Under the pieces are notes generated by a model. It searched no databases. It saw nothing but the letters and a program-made list of their open reading frames with translations, and was not told the origin of the DNA. A program made the position numbers and the translations under genes. Below are positions 35,038 to 47,565 of a stretch of 64,000 bases of DNA, piece after piece (positions within the stretch are counted from its first letter, which is position 1; each line of letters begins with the position of its first letter). The DNA lies in NCBI GenBank assembly GCA_902806565.1, contig CADCXA010000016.1:1535712-1599711 (forward strand), in the 5' to 3' direction. This DNA is from Hypoxylon rubiginosum (lineage: Eukaryota; Ascomycota; Sordariomycetes; Xylariales; Hypoxylaceae).

Positions 35038-35718
35038 ATGTCGTCGTTCTCAGACTACGCTTCCTTCAACGACAAATGTTCCGAACCAGAGGAGTCTCCC
35101 GGGAAAAGCTATTACACTAGCAATTATACCTCGGATCGTCCTCCGCATCTCAACGGCGATAACTTTTCGTCTACCCAACCTGGTGGTTCTACCTTCCAAC
35201 CGAGGCGACCTCCCAGCGTACACCTTAGTGGCCAGCACGTGACCACGGACACCGAGACGGACTACGATGCCCAGCACTACCCTTCGTCTGGATCGGCGAA
35301 TACCAACAGCACGGTAAAGGGTGCAGACCCTTTTGCTCAGCGGCCCGATCTGGACTACCTCGTCAACCGCGACTACCATGACTCGACGGCCCCATTATTG
35401 ACTGCGCAAGCCGTCGCCGCTCTTGATCACTCGATCGAGACACAGTGGTATAACGGCGACATCCGCAGCTGGATGCGAGCGGGATACAACATCACCGCCG
35501 ATGCTACCAACAACGGGAGCACTGGATATCTTCAGATGTCCAACGGTTCCATGAGCCACAGCTCGGTGGCGACCAACCGGTCTTGGATTATGGTCACAAC
35601 GGCTCATGATCCCCAGGCTGAGAACATCAACGGTGTCGGAGGATGGCAAGCCGATATGGCGGCCGACCCCAACACCATGGCAAGGAACATCCCCGACGAG
35701 GATACACGAGACCATTGA
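35038..35718 (+). CDS. Unrecognised 226-aa protein
   Basis: A single exon, MSSFSDYASFND... to DEDTRDH, 226 aa. I do not recognise it. It is rich in Ser, Asn, Thr, Asp and Tyr with no membrane segment or signal peptide. The first half looks disordered (PRRPPSVHL near 60-70). The second half is more folded in composition, with PDLDYLVNRDYHDS, then AVAALDHSIETQWYNGDIRSWM and many Asn-Ser/Thr pairs. The frame extends 201 bases further 5', but that part is of intergenic composition and ATG 35038 has a good context (ACAATGTCG). Codon use is C-ending and orderly, unlike nearby non-coding frames, which is the main reason for calling it real. It stands alone in a gene-poor stretch, with 6.7 kb before and 3.6 kb after it. 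Confidence 0.65.
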   Translation: MSSFSDYASFNDKCSEPEESPGKSYYTSNYTSDRPPHLNGDNFSSTQPGGSTFQPRRPPSVHLSGQHVTTDTETDYDAQHYPSSGSANTNSTVKGADPFAQRPDLDYLVNRDYHDSTAPLLTAQAVAALDHSIETQWYNGDIRSWMRAGYNITADATNNGSTGYLQMSNGSMSHSSVATNRSWIMVTTAHDPQAENINGVGGWQADMAADPNTMARNIPDEDTRDH

Positions 35719-35886
35719 CGGATGACGAAGCCGGCATGAATTTATAGATTTAGGTCGGCGTTTTTCTTTTCTTTTGATACCTCGGTGAAAAAGGTCTTCA
35801 TTTTCTCAAATTCTTCCGGACTGAAGAGGTTCCCGAGGTCATCGTCCTTTCGCCCTGATCTCGATATTCTTGTCTTTTCTTATTTA

Positions 35887-35915
35887 CCCAACCCCAACCC
35901 CCAACCCCCAACCCC
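35887..35915 (-). other. Strong G-quadruplex candidate
   Basis: On the minus strand five G runs of 4, 5, 5, 4 and 3 are separated only by TT, fitting the strict G4 pattern. The plus strand is the matching C-rich run. It lies about 170 bp after the stop of the 35-kb gene. Confidence 0.8.
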
Positions 35916-36090
35916 AAAAGCATACGTCAGCGGGTGGTTTAAAGAAAATTTCTTGTATTTAACGGCGCCAGGCGTTCGAGCACTTGCTTTGCTTAGGAGT
36001 TAATGTAATGAATAAAAGATAATGCGAACGATGCCATGATGCAAGTCTCTCCTTCGTGTCAAGCATCACCCTCTTCTGTACCGATGCCAT

Positions 36091-36118
36091 CCGTGATCCG
36101 TGATCCGTGATCCGTGAC
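36091..36118 (+). repeat. CCGTGAT x4 tandem repeat
   Basis: Three perfect 7-bp copies and a fourth with one change (CCGTGAC). Confidence 0.9.
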
Positions 36119-39100
36119 CCGGCTTACACTTGAGCCCACTGTTTTCGATATGATAATGATGCCGAACCAGTGACTGCAACACGACGCAGCCACTGCTAGA
36201 TCTCAAGCCTTCTAGCTGCGTGCTGTACCTTATCGCATGTCGCACATGCACATTGCATTGCGCTGCGCAACCCACAACGGCCGTCATTGTGCCTCATCAT
36301 ACCACCGGCGGGGAAAATATGCTTGGTACTGCAAAGCGCCGTCCATCACATCCCAAATGCTGACACAGAGGAGAAAATACATACTCTTTTTTTTTCTCCT
36401 GCAGAGGCACCGCCTCCTCCACAGCCCTGATTCAGGAGCAGCCCAACCCCAACCCAACTTTGGGCGTCCGTCAGTCTGCGGGGATGGTCTTCCCTCATGG
36501 AGATTGGTGCATATTGGGATTTTTCTCTTTTCAACTGAACCCACCCGCCCCGGCGATGCGCACCATAGTCTAAGCACCCGCATGCAGATATCCTTGGATG
36601 CACTGCGCGCGCTGCACGACCTGCCGAACACCTATTCCGGCGACCAGGCTGACGGGATTGCATGCACACTGCACACTTGAGGAGGATATGCGACGGACCT
36701 CGCCGCTCCTCCGCCGAGGCGGAAGCCAGACCACAGGCTCGCGAACTCTTTTTGCTGTCACTGGCAGCCTGCCTTTGGACGGAAGGCAATCCCATTAGTC
36801 CCCTCTCCTCCGCTTGGAGACGAAGGACCGAACAAAAAAAAATCAGCCAATGGAAGCAAAAGTACCTCGACGCATACCGCCCTTTTTCAGGTGTGGCACA
36901 CGTAAAGAAAGAAAAAAAGATTTTTTTATAAAAAAAACCAGCAGCCCGGGATTGGCCAAGTGGAGTCGAGTATAGGGGGAAATGCAGCATACCTTATTTA
37001 GAGCGCGCACACACACACTCACGCGCACACCTGGTCCCCCATCCCCATGCCCCCGCCTCGTCGAATGGATCGTGATAGCCCACCGATATTGCGGAGACGA
37101 GGACGAAAGGATCTGCGGAAACACGTACCTGCATTGACGTGTCGCACATTACATACAGCGCATCGAAAGTCAGACCGCCCTGCTGGGGAGGAGGAGGAGG
37201 AGGGGGGAGGGCTAGAACGATCGTCGTCGTATGTATTTCGCTTTTCCGTAAACAACCGGGGCAGGGCTCTCGAGATTCGGGGCGTGGATGGACCGAGCGA
37301 AAAAAAAAGCACACACCGCCTGTCGATTCGATTCCGTCGGCGTCGACAGCCTCGGAAAAAGACAGTCGATTCCGGTGTTAATAGCCTCTCCCCTTTCTCC
37401 TCGCCTCTCCACACCCCTCCTCGCCCTTCCTCTTTCCCTTTCATTCTTTCCTTCCTGACCAAAAGCCAGCGTAATTTTTCCCTTTTTCACTTTTTGAAAT
37501 GAACAGCTGGCAAACCAATTGCGCGGCTGTCGCGGCTTGTCTCTGCCGATATTTTCCTCGTTACGTCACTTCATCTGTATGTTTCCGTTGTCTCGCAATC
37601 CTCCGTTGCGGCACGTAGTTCCGAAACCCCATTGGTGCTTAGAGCTTCGTTCATTTCGTTCATTTTGTCTCCTTAGTCAGCATGAGAGGTGCTCTTCCTC
37701 GTACTCCGGCAAGCCTGGTACCTGGCGTAGAGCTTCGTAAGGATATAGAGTTGTATAGTCTGTTTAATTTAATGGCATTGGACTAGTAGCAATAGACTAG
37801 TTATAGACAGAGTCTGTGCTGTGCTATGTCGATCGTCCAAGGAAAGATAATTGCGGTCTTCTAGCTGGAAGATTGCCGAGTAACGTCGAGGTTGTCAAGA
37901 GTTCTAGTCTTTCGGCCCTTAGCCCCTTGAACAAAGAGTCGGCCCGCTGGCCTCGATAGGGGGCCTAGGTTGGAAGGACAAAGGACTTGGCAACTATATC
38001 CGTAGCCCTCTATTGTCAGGTTGACAGCTCCTTATGTAACAACGTCGTTGATGCTGCGCCTTTTGGTTCGCGGCGTGACGGAGGTATCAGCGTGTTCTAT
38101 TAGTGTAAATCAAAGAAACGAGAGGTATCCGGTGTCAGTTAGGAGATTGCATAGTATTTGACGGCATCGTTTCCTCGCCGTGAGGGCGTCGTGACAATGA
38201 CAAACGGGGAGGAGTTCGACATGGGTTTGGACGACCGGCGGCCCGTGAATTCGGGAATACGCAGCTATAGTCGTGCCCATTAGATACCCGTCACCTTGGC
38301 GGCTAGACACAGGTAAGGCTGATTAGCGTCGAGTTCCCTTGTATATGTAGGGGCCATGTAGGTAACCATCGGTTGATGTTAATAAAGAGTTCGTCGGATG
38401 TCATCTTGTGGATCTATCGGTTCCTGGGTCTTCCCTGTAGAATGGGAGAGAGTGGGACAGGGTCCACCACAAATAAACATTTTCAAATATCCGGTAACTC
38501 GGGTGGATATTCTTAGATTTTGAGTTTGTAAGGCTTGTGGAGAGTAGCTTCCATAGTTCTTTCTTCCTATTCTCTTTCGCTCCCCCCAGTACTCTTCGTT
38601 GTTGATTCTCGGTCGTGGTCGTACGCAAGGTAATGTTTTGCATATTGGACATCTCCGAGGGCATGGACAACGGACAAATTGGACCGGGCTAGGATTAGGC
38701 GATGAGGAGATCACAAAGATGTGTGGAGATTTCCATCTCCTCGGATGTCCGTCCAGTCAACTCCAGTCGAAGTAGGGGTTCATAATGCTCCGGAGAGATG
38801 TCTTGTCGATATGTTCATCGCTACAATGTAGGTAGTTCGATGGATCGACATCAGAGAGACACATTTTCATTGATATAGCAGTATCTTAGGCAGAGATATA
38901 AAGGATGAGTTGTATCGTTGGGCAGGAATGGCTGGCTGCGCGATGGCTGACAATACCGGGCTGCCTATGGCCCCCCCTCTGCGTGTAATGGGGGACTACA
39001 TATGTATGAGCTAGCTCACATACGACTAATGAGAATGAACAGCGAATAGTTAGGGGGTATAGATATGCAAACCTTGATTGGGCGACATGTAAAAGCACAT

Positions 39101-39308
39101 GATGGACGTGGGTGGAGTCTTAAGGTATACAGCCTGAGCTCGACGATTGGATACCAGCTACGATACGATAAAAACGAGAACAACAGAGTCCTAGATAAGA
39201 GGTATATTATCTCTAAACGCCGTCGCTCTATGACTCTTTTACAAAGTTTATTGAAGCCTAGTCGAAGCTCATCAGGCAACCGGCCAAATCCCCCCTTAAA
39301 GCCGAATT

Positions 39309-41661
39309 TTATGTCCATAACCTACAAGTACCATCCGCGCCAGCACTTACGCACCAGGGGTGCTGCGGATGCCAGTCAATATCCGTGACACCGAGTCGAT
39401 TGACCACCTTGTGTCCCTTCAGCATTTTGACGGGGACTATAGTCGGCCCTTCCATCAGATCGCTCACGACTTTGCTATGGAAAATCTGTAGAGTACCGTC
39501 ATCGCTGCAGTCTGCAAATAATGGGTAACTCCGATGGAATTTGACGGCCCTGATGGCCTGAGGATGGAATCGCATCGTCTTATACGGTCTGCTCGACATT
39601 TCGAGGTCGTGCCAGAGCAAACGACGGTCATACGATCCAACAACCAGATTGTCGCCACCGGGATGTACGTCGAACGAAGAGATCCACCGCGCTCCGGGCT
39701 GGATGGATTTGACTAGCTCCTGCTTTTGAAGATCGTAACAACGTATCGACCGCTGGGTCGCAACAAAGAAAAGGGGACGCGTGGGATGGAACGATGCCGT
39801 CTGCGCCAATCCAGGTAACTTTCGGAAGGGAATCTGGGTGAGATGCTTGGATAGGGTGTGAATGGCCACAGAGCTTCTTTGCCCGGTGGGAGATACCGTG
39901 CAGAAGAAATCTCCTCGTCGGTGCCAGCTGATCGTTTTCACGGGCGACCGAACCGTAATTTTCAGCAGGACGCCTTCGTCTTCTAGACGTGTTCCTGGCC
40001 GCGACCACTTTGCGGGTGGGTCTTTTCGTGCTGCTCCGTTTGCTGTCGTAAGTTGTTTTCCGTTGGTAGCATAACCGAATCCTGCATCTAGGATATCGCG
40101 GCTGGCTTGTTCCAATTCTGGATTCCCATACGATGGGATCATTAAGAAAATATCTTCGCCTACCGCTGCAGAGAGGATTGATGATTCCTGGCCCGGTCGC
40201 CATCGTACTGCGTCTACAGGGTCCTCACTACTAAGCTTAACTCTCCATTGCTGTTTGCCATCCGCTAGACCCCATACTCTTACAGTGCCGTCGTCACCAC
40301 CACTAGCTAGCCACTGGCCCGACGGATCAATCGCAACTGATCGTACTCTGCCTTCGTGACCTGCAAATTCTATCGAGGCAATGGTTGGGAATGGTCGCAA
40401 CTCTTCTGGCCGGGGAAGTTTTGGAAGTAACGAGGTCGGGTCGATGTTCAATCTGTTCTTCCGTATTCGAGGTGCAAGGTAGAGATCAAGACATCTCTCG
40501 AAGCGTTCTTTGACAAATTGATCATATGCTGGTGTTCTCCGCAATGAATCGTACTTCTGGGGTAAGTATTCCTTTTCTCGCTCCTCCGGTTCGGTTTCTT
40601 CCCAGGATTTCTTCTCGTCCTCCGTAGGAAGATATTCCGGAGGCGGGTTGTAACTGAGATCATAGCCGGGCGGAGCAAGTTTAGGCGCGGGAATATGCAT
40701 TACGTTAGGTGGTCGAGGTGTCTCGTCAGCCCATAAGTCGTAATGCACCTCTTCTTCCTCTTCCTCTTCCCTCTCCCTCTCCTCAGGAGGCTTGTAAGGT
40801 AATATACGGCCTTCCCGAATGGCCTTGACTAATTTCATAATTCGCTTGGCTTCGTGCTTTGAGGGTAAGAAACGTCGCTTTGGTTCGGGTGCGGCGCTCA
40901 GTGGCATTGTCTCCTCAAAAGTCGTAAACCACTCAACAGTATCCTACGCAAATGTTAGATAAAATAAAGAACTCGGAGGAGATTATAGAGCTCACGGGGT
41001 ATGGATCATATCCTTCCTCGGGGACCTCGTTCATCTGGACTCGTCGTAGCAGTTCTAGCTCATCCTGACTCAAGTTCAGAGGCTTGCCAGTTGCAGGGTC
41101 CGTGAGGCCAGTCCATCCCTTCGGCACTTCAATACTGTCCAAGAGCGCATCTAGGGCTTCGCCTGTGGCCGGGCGCATGATCCTCTTCCCGTTGATGTCG
41201 TATCCTATGTGAGGATACGAATCGTAGAATGAGAGCGGGATGTCCCCGATCGTATTTGTAGGTCCTTGGGCGTCTGTGTCGTCTGAATCATACACAGGGT
41301 CAATGTCGTCGTAGACATATCTCGTCCCGCCATTGGCATCAGTCTCGATCCTATAATGAGGGCCGATATCCTCTTGGTCGGACCCGATTCCGTTTGCCAG
41401 TCGCTTATCTGGTGTTTCGTCGTCTGTAGGTATATCGTCGCTAGCCAGTTCATCGTCTTCGGCACCAAACCCGTCTCGGTCTACGTCGTCGTCATCGTCA
41501 TCATCGTCATCTCCGACTTCAGATTCCTCATCTTCAGACTCGTCCTCAAGCACACCCTCCAAAAGTCCGTCTCCGAACTCATCGTCGGATTGGGCCTCGT
41601 ATGCCGCATCTACTTCGGCGAGAGAAGCTTTGCGCTTCAAATTGGATTTTGTAGAAGCCAT
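39309..41661 (-). CDS. erb1: Erb1/BOP1, 60S ribosome biogenesis factor
   Basis: A scaffold of the PeBoW complex (Nop7-Erb1-Ytm1), needed for 27S pre-rRNA processing in the nucleolus. Two exons, 41661-40996 and 40943-39309, giving 766 aa. The 52-nt intron (GTGAGC...GTAG) joins EGYDPYP to DTVEWF. The N-terminus is basic, then acidic with a run of Asp near 52-60. The BOP1NT region spans about 125-385 and includes [36 protein letters not shown] and a Glu-rich stretch before [12 protein letters not shown]40 propeller fills the rest ([31 protein letters not shown], ending [11 protein letters not shown]), with the last repeat at the stop, as in the family. Length is close to the usual 780-810. Confidence 0.95.
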
Positions 41662-42378
41662 TTGCGTTGACCGTGGAGCTCTGCGCCGTAAAAACGGAAA
41701 TTGGCTTGCATCGAAGAGAAACGGCCGATGAAATTCATAGGCCCCAAATTATTTTTTCGAGAGTGGGGTTTTCTGCCGGTAGGAAAATATTCACCGCCTT
41801 CCACTTTTATTTTACGCCCAATAGATAAGTACCTCGTTATATTCATAGTCTATCTTTTAAATCTATCTTTTAAATGGATATTAATTAGCAGCACGCCCCG
41901 AGAGGGCTGGGGGTCAGAATTAATAGAAGATCGCTGCAGATTATAGACATTAGCGATTTCTTTCTATGCTTACCAAAGGTAGTATCAAGTGATAAGTGTC
42001 TATTACATCGTCGTCCCATTTCACAAGACTACCGACGGTTACCTACGACCGTGAGGAGTTGGCTTCCTACCCTCCTCCTTTCCTACTCATCTTCTAAAGT
42101 GTCAATGTTAACGTGAGCCTACATTTTTAGATGATGGATCGTATCGTTCGTCATGCGATTGGTTTAGCTCAGGGTTTATAGCGTCTAGAGGAACTCCCGT
42201 CCCTGACTTCCAGCGCTCTCATTGGACAGACTACTTGCAACTCATATTTTACCTACTTTACACAGCCTTACGAAGAGAGCACATTTCGTATCTCTTCTGG
42301 AACCTGAGGCAGACATACTTTCTAACACTTCTTTTCAAGTATTACCAGTGTAGTTTCACCGAATTATCGCAGTTAACA
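41662..42378. promoter_or_regulatory. Shared region between divergent erb1 and NLR genes
   Basis: 717 bp between two outward-facing start codons. An open frame continues upstream of the NLR start to 42235 but lacks conserved sequence. No further element recognised. Confidence 0.55.
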
Positions 42379-45300
42379 ATGGACCCCTTGTCAGCTCTTG
42401 CGTTAGCGGGGAATGTTCTTCAGTTCATCGAGTTTACTACTAAGCTGCTATCCACGGGCGCTGAAGTATACAAGTCTGCTACAGGCACTGTGAATGCCAA
42501 CCTAGCATTGGAAGACATATCTCAACAGCTCTCCAGTCTGAGTAGCCGTTTATGTATCGGCGAGGGAAACACTCGAGGCTCGGCTAGCGAAATCGCTCTT
42601 AGAAGCATCGCTGACCTATGCAATGCTGATTGCGCGCGTCTTCTATCCGTCTTGAACGACCTGAAGATCAAAGATGGAAGTCAACGTGGATGGAAGAGTT
42701 TTCGGGTCGCTTTAAAGCTCGCCTGGAAAGACGAACAGGAAATCGAGAAGCTGATGAGCCGGCTTAAAGACCGACAGTTGATGATGACACTCCATATCTG
42801 TGCCATATCAAAGTAAGCAAATAACTACTTATTCCATTTATCTGAATACGACGATTAAGATGATTCTAGCGAATGGCTTCAAAATATGAATTTGAAACTG
42901 CAACATCTTGACGATCAAAACAGAGATTTGCAACTCCAAAATCTGGACAAGCTTAAAGAAATTTCATCTCACGTTCAGGACATAAAATTGAAAATTAGCC
43001 GTCCACAATTCTCTGGGTCTGGAAATGAATTTTCAGCTGCCCAACTTGACGACCTGGCGACTAGGGTATCGCATATATCCGTAGCGGAACGCGACATTGC
43101 GAAGGAGCAGGCCATTTTGCGCAGCTTGGATTATCGTTCTAGGCCGTCGAGGCACAATAACATTGCTATGGCTCATGCGCGGACCTTCAATTGGATTTTT
43201 GAAGCTCCCAGCGATGAAAATAATAGGGGGGACTTTCTGAAATGGCTTCGCGAGTCAGATGGTGTCTTCTGGATAACGGGCAAGCCTGGAAGCGGAAAGT
43301 CTACGCTAATGAAGTACCTCGCCGACCACGAGAAAACACGGGACTCTGTACAGGACTGGGCGGGCCCCGGAAGAGTCGTCACCGCCAGCCATTTCTTCTG
43401 GTCCTCGGGCAGCTCAATGCAGACATCAGCTCAGGGGTTATTCCGCTCTCTGCTCTTCGACATCTTTAGGCAATGCCCCGAGTTGATTTCGGAGGCGTGT
43501 CCCTCTCGGTGGGGAGCTACCGACCTCTCCTACGCAGATAGTCAGGACTGGCAGTTTGGAGAGCTACTCGAGTGCTTTCAGGCTATCAAGACGAATAGCA
43601 CATCGTCAGTCCGGTTCTGTTTCTTCATCGATGGACTGGACGAGTTCGATGGTGATTATATCGAGATTGCTCAAACGTTAACAGAAATTGCAAATTCTTC
43701 GAGGATTAAGCTATGCGTCGCCAGTCGCCCCCTGAATGAATTCCGGGACCAATTTGGCGCCAACATGTCGTGTGTTTTACTAGTTCACGAACTAACCTGG
43801 AATGATATTCTGAAGTATGCCCGGAGCCGTTTACAAGACCACCCTCGCTGGTCTGTCCTTGGCCTGGATGTTCAAGCCGCTCAGTCGTTCCTGCAGAACA
43901 TAGCCAATATGGCACAAGGTGTATTCCTCTGGGTTACCTTGGTAACTCAATCTCTCCGGAAAGGGCTAACGAATGACGATACAATGGAAGACTTGAATAC
44001 TCGATTAGAATGTCTGCCAAAAACTCTAGAGGCGTTCTACAAGCAAATGTTGGACTCGATAGACCCGATATATCATCGCAAGTCGGCTGATCTGCTACAA
44101 ATGCAAATGGTCCTGCTTCGATTACATCCAAAGCTGCCCTGGACGATGCCATGGGCGATGGCTCTGATACACGAGCGCGAGCATGCCAACCCGGATTACG
44201 CGATTACTATGCGACGAGAAACGCTGACAAACGCTGACATTAAATCCCTCCGAGAGCAAACATTCCGCAGGTTAACTGCAAAATGCTGTGGTATATTAGA
44301 GGTAAAGGTTCACGAGGTGGTTTTTATTCATCGGACAGCTTCGGACTATCTGAAAACGCCTGAGATGGTGGACTACATCCAGTCTAGAAGTGATAAAGGG
44401 TTCAACCCAAGTCTATCGCTATTGAGGGCCTACGTGGGATGCCTTAAGATGGGCATTAACAGGATAACCGAAGGGCACCCACCAGTTCTCCAAAACGACC
44501 TGTATCGGTATAACGAACAGTCCTTCTCGTTGCCACTTTTTATCGCGGCAAATGCGAGAAGTGAGGGGGCAGAAGATGCCGTCATCTTCAAACTCATAGA
44601 GTGCCTCGAGGATCTATCGATGACGATAGTCGACCCTGAGAAAAATGACAAATATCTCGATCGTATCAATGTATGGTCAACACCCGTTGGATCACTGTGC
44701 GGCCCACTATATTCGTCGCCATTCGTGGGCTCCTTGATTAGGAGAGCCGACGCCGGTTTTGCAGCTATGAAGCTTTCTAATAACGTGGCCTACTTTCGAA
44801 GAACGCCTAGACCTGCTCTCTGGTCACTAATGGTATATAGAACAGCACGGCTCGACTATCCCTGGTGGAAGTCTTCGGTAAAACTGTTACGTCTTTTGCT
44901 CGAGCATGGCTACGACCCTAATGAAGTATTCTTAGCCGAGCAAGAGAACCATAATCTTATGGGCATGCAAGGAACGAATGATTGGTGGAAAGAACCCGAT
45001 GGCTTAACTAACTCACAATTAAAACCTTCCAGGTCCCCTAGATTTAAGCCGCATTCAGAGCGGAGATCCATCTGGTTCGATTTTCTTATATCTTGCAAAA
45101 TCTCCGGGTGTCTCGGACCTCGGCGCCAAATCGAAATTGCACTTGAGAAGCACTACACGACTCAACCGTTATATGCACAGCCGTCATGTTCAACCTTCAA
45201 AAAGAAAACGATCAACACTGGACTAGAGCATGGAGTCTATTCGATTCTACTTCAGTACGGCGCCGATCCTAACGCACATATATCGCCCTTTACGACGGTC

Positions 45301-45795
45301 TGGGTTGACTTCGTTTGCCTACCGATAAAGCGACCGTCGGTAATCACAGCTACCGATCGCTTTCTCGAGACTTTGAATGACTTTTTCAAGTATGGAGCGG
45401 ATCTAGGTGCCTCAGCAATTGGATTGACCTTGGATCCTGGCGACACCGCAAGCCATCTCCCGTTCTGTATGATCACAGGCTGGGATACGTTTTGCGAGGC
45501 TCTCGAGGACTTCACTTCATCCAAGGCGGGGCGGGAGCTTGCATTTATCGCTGACATCACTATGAAGATGATCAAGCAAGCGACTAGAGTTCGGTGGCCG
45601 TTGGGAAGACTACCTTCGATAATAGACAAGGTCTTCCCTGAGAAATTGCGGCAGCCAATGCTTGATCTGGTCGCTCAGAGTCGAGGCGGACGAGATAACC
45701 TCATGACCAAAGGAAAACGACCATACGAAGAAACTGAGGTTGGAAGGGAGAACAAACGCTCGAAGTGTTACTTTGCCAATGTGGGCGTGTCTTAA
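42379..45795 (+). CDS. NACHT-domain NLR-like (STAND) protein
   Basis: Two exons, 42379-42812 and 42870-45795, giving 1119 aa; the 57-nt intron (GTAAGC...CTAG) joins ICAISN to EWLQNM. The start MDPLSALALAGNVLQFIEFT is the hallmark of the fungal N-terminal STAND domain (HeLo-like), residues 1-140, often a membrane-active or signalling module. A coiled stretch (150-200) follows. The NACHT ATPase has Walker A GKPGSGKST at 282-290 and Walker B FFIDGLDEF near 395-403. A helical region after it (LTWNDILKYARSRL, ANMAQGVFLWVTLVTQSL) is usual in fungal NACHT proteins. The C-terminus has only a few weak ankyrin-like units (LLRLLLEHGYDPNEV, ILLQYGADPNAH, FFKYGADLG), not a clean repeat array. Such proteins act in non-self recognition and programmed cell death, but the ligand is unknown. 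The frame is intact. Confidence 0.9.
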
Positions 45796-46193
45796 TCAGT
45801 TAGGTGCCTGCTCTTGCACCCGCTGGTAACAAATAGGTCGGTAACTTATATCAAGCGCTCTGTCAACCGAAAATATGCATACCTACCAGGTACCTACCCA
45901 GAGGTATCTGGCGCTATAAGCCAACCTCGACACCCCCCGAAAACACTAAGACAGAGGGTGAATCCATACCAGGGACCTTGTAAGGAGCCTGCTCAAATAG
46001 CTGCCTACGTTTTTCAGCTGAGGAGTGGCTGTAACCACAAAACCTGCATCTATTATCGTCAAGACTGCGCCGCACCCAGTCCAACTCCAAGTACCCGGAA
46101 CTACTGATATCATGCCATATAAAGTAATATAAGCCTCGCGGCAGAGTTCGATGTCTCTAGAAACGAATAAAATATAGGAAACGGAATCTCGTA
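45796..46193. other. Gap between convergent NLR and rhodopsin-like genes
   Basis: 398 bp of shared 3' flanking DNA. Nothing recognisable apart from one TACCAGGTACCTACC motif near 45883-45897. Confidence 0.6.
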
Positions 46194-47565
46194 TCATAAT
46201 TCCCCTCTATCTCGGATAACGATAGTTTCGCTCGTCACCACGATCCTGCGGACAGAACTGCTGTCGTCGTCATCGCAAGACGGCGGCCGCCTGCCCACCG
46301 TCACGCTGGTAGCCCGCTTGGAGCGGTGTGCGCCCATATTTCCAAGCTCGAGCTCGAGACCTTCTCGTGACTGGTTCCTCATCTGCGTGAACCCGCTCGA
46401 TTTGGTGCTCATGCGCCGCCTCCGGGCCGTATCTATGATGTCGGCGCCCCTATCCTTCCAGACCAAGTTCCCGAACGCCAAACTGATAGAGAGAAGCCGA
46501 TCGAACACGGGCCGTAGCAGTGGGCAGCTGGATACTATGATCGCGATGCTTGCTTCGCTGGCTCCGTAGACGGTAGGCGGGACCCCGGAGTAAGACGCGT
46601 TGGTGAAGTCAGTTCGTAAAACCGTGAATAGACGGAGTATTCCAAATGCGAGGGATCTAGATCAGAACGAAATATATTAGCGTATGATGATTATGGATTT
46701 CGTCTCCTAGGTAGTGGCCATGAAGACTGTCAAATAGGGGAATGATTGGGCTTGTCTCACAGAATGCCAATGCTGAATAGAAAGGCGGTGACGATCTTGT
46801 ACCGCGTTTCCATCCCCAATTTAATGACCTTGGGTACTGGTAACATCAGGATTGCAAGCTGGTTGGCGAGATCGATGATGCCAATCGCCATTAATGCAGC
46901 CTCTTCATTTTCACAGGCACCCCTCGCCGTGAGAGGTGTTTGCCAGTTCCGCGTAATCGGCCGGCAAATCAGCAGGTTGATTAATACAGTTGAGAGGACA
47001 CAGGCGACGGTGAGAGCAATGGCAGCTATACCGACGAGCTTGAATCGGGGGGCGAAGAAGATACGCATGAACATGAGGACGATGCTGATCTTGACCAGGC
47101 CCAATGTAGCAGCGTAGAGGAACTGGCGGGCGTAGATAGCCTGAGTTCTACGTTAGCGACCTCTCTCGCTCGTCTTGCGGTAGCAGAAAAAACCGCAGTT
47201 CACAAGAGGTTTCGACTAACTTTCAAGAGCCGGGTTACATGCCAATCTTGCAGGTTGTTCATGTGATAGCCCAAGCCGCCCACGAATACCATGACGAAGT
47301 CGGTAGAAATAAGGCTGAAGAAGAATATAACAGCACCGAGGTTAAGGCCGTCTTCCAATGCGAATGCACGGCCATCCTGCCGAAGGCTCCAGAGCCGCAT
47401 CCACGTCCATAGCGCCGTAACGAGAGTCAATACTATCCCCGAGATGATGACTTTCCACCCTTCGGTGCTGGGTGGTACCAAGCCAATCGCGAGGGTGTTG
47501 GCCGAAGGTGGTGTCGAAAGGCCGTCGTTTGACAAGACGGTGAGCCGAGCATGGAGGATATTCAT
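46194..47565 (-). CDS. Seven-helix fungal rhodopsin-domain membrane protein
   Basis: Three exons, 47565-47221, 47140-46761 and 46656-46194, giving 395 aa. Introns are 80 nt (GTTAGT...CAG) and 104 nt (GTGAGA...TAG); the joins are RLLK-AIYARQF and SIGIL-SLAFGIL. Seven hydrophobic helices can be followed, from WKVIISGIVLTLVTALWTW to SEASIAIIVSSCPLLRPVF. They match the fungal integral-membrane rhodopsin-domain family, which includes PTH11-like receptors. No CFEM domain or signal peptide is present. The lumenal/outer N-terminus is short (about 35 aa). The cytoplasmic tail of about 110 aa is rich in Arg, Ser and Asp, ending in VIRDRGEL. The role is likely sensing or transport at a membrane; no ligand can be named. 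Exon 1 has an in-frame GTG upstream but no earlier ATG. Confidence 0.87.

Larger units (their letters stand above)
35719..39308. other. 3.6-kb intergenic region
   Basis: No supported gene. It holds the 3' flank of the 35-kb gene with a C-rich tract (35887-35915), CCGTGAT repeats (36091-36118), several long A/T runs near 36383, 36836 and 36910-36937, and a GGAGGAGGAGG run near 37186-37210. Open frames at 36066-37500 overlap on both strands and are of low complexity. The last part is the 3' flank of erb1. Confidence 0.5.

Noticed and set aside
35887..35915. Internal telomere-like repeat
   Set aside because: The unit is CCCCAA-like and irregular, not the TTAGGG repeat of filamentous fungi, and only about 30 bp long.
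36237..37502. Several open frames of 80-215 codons on both strands
   Set aside because: They overlap one another in low-complexity, promoter-like DNA with A/T and GGA runs; none reads as a real protein.
39309..39360. A possible intron (GTAAGTGCTGG...) at the end of erb1
   Set aside because: The unspliced reading gives the normal final WD repeat, [11 protein letters not shown] followed by a stop; splicing would destroy it.
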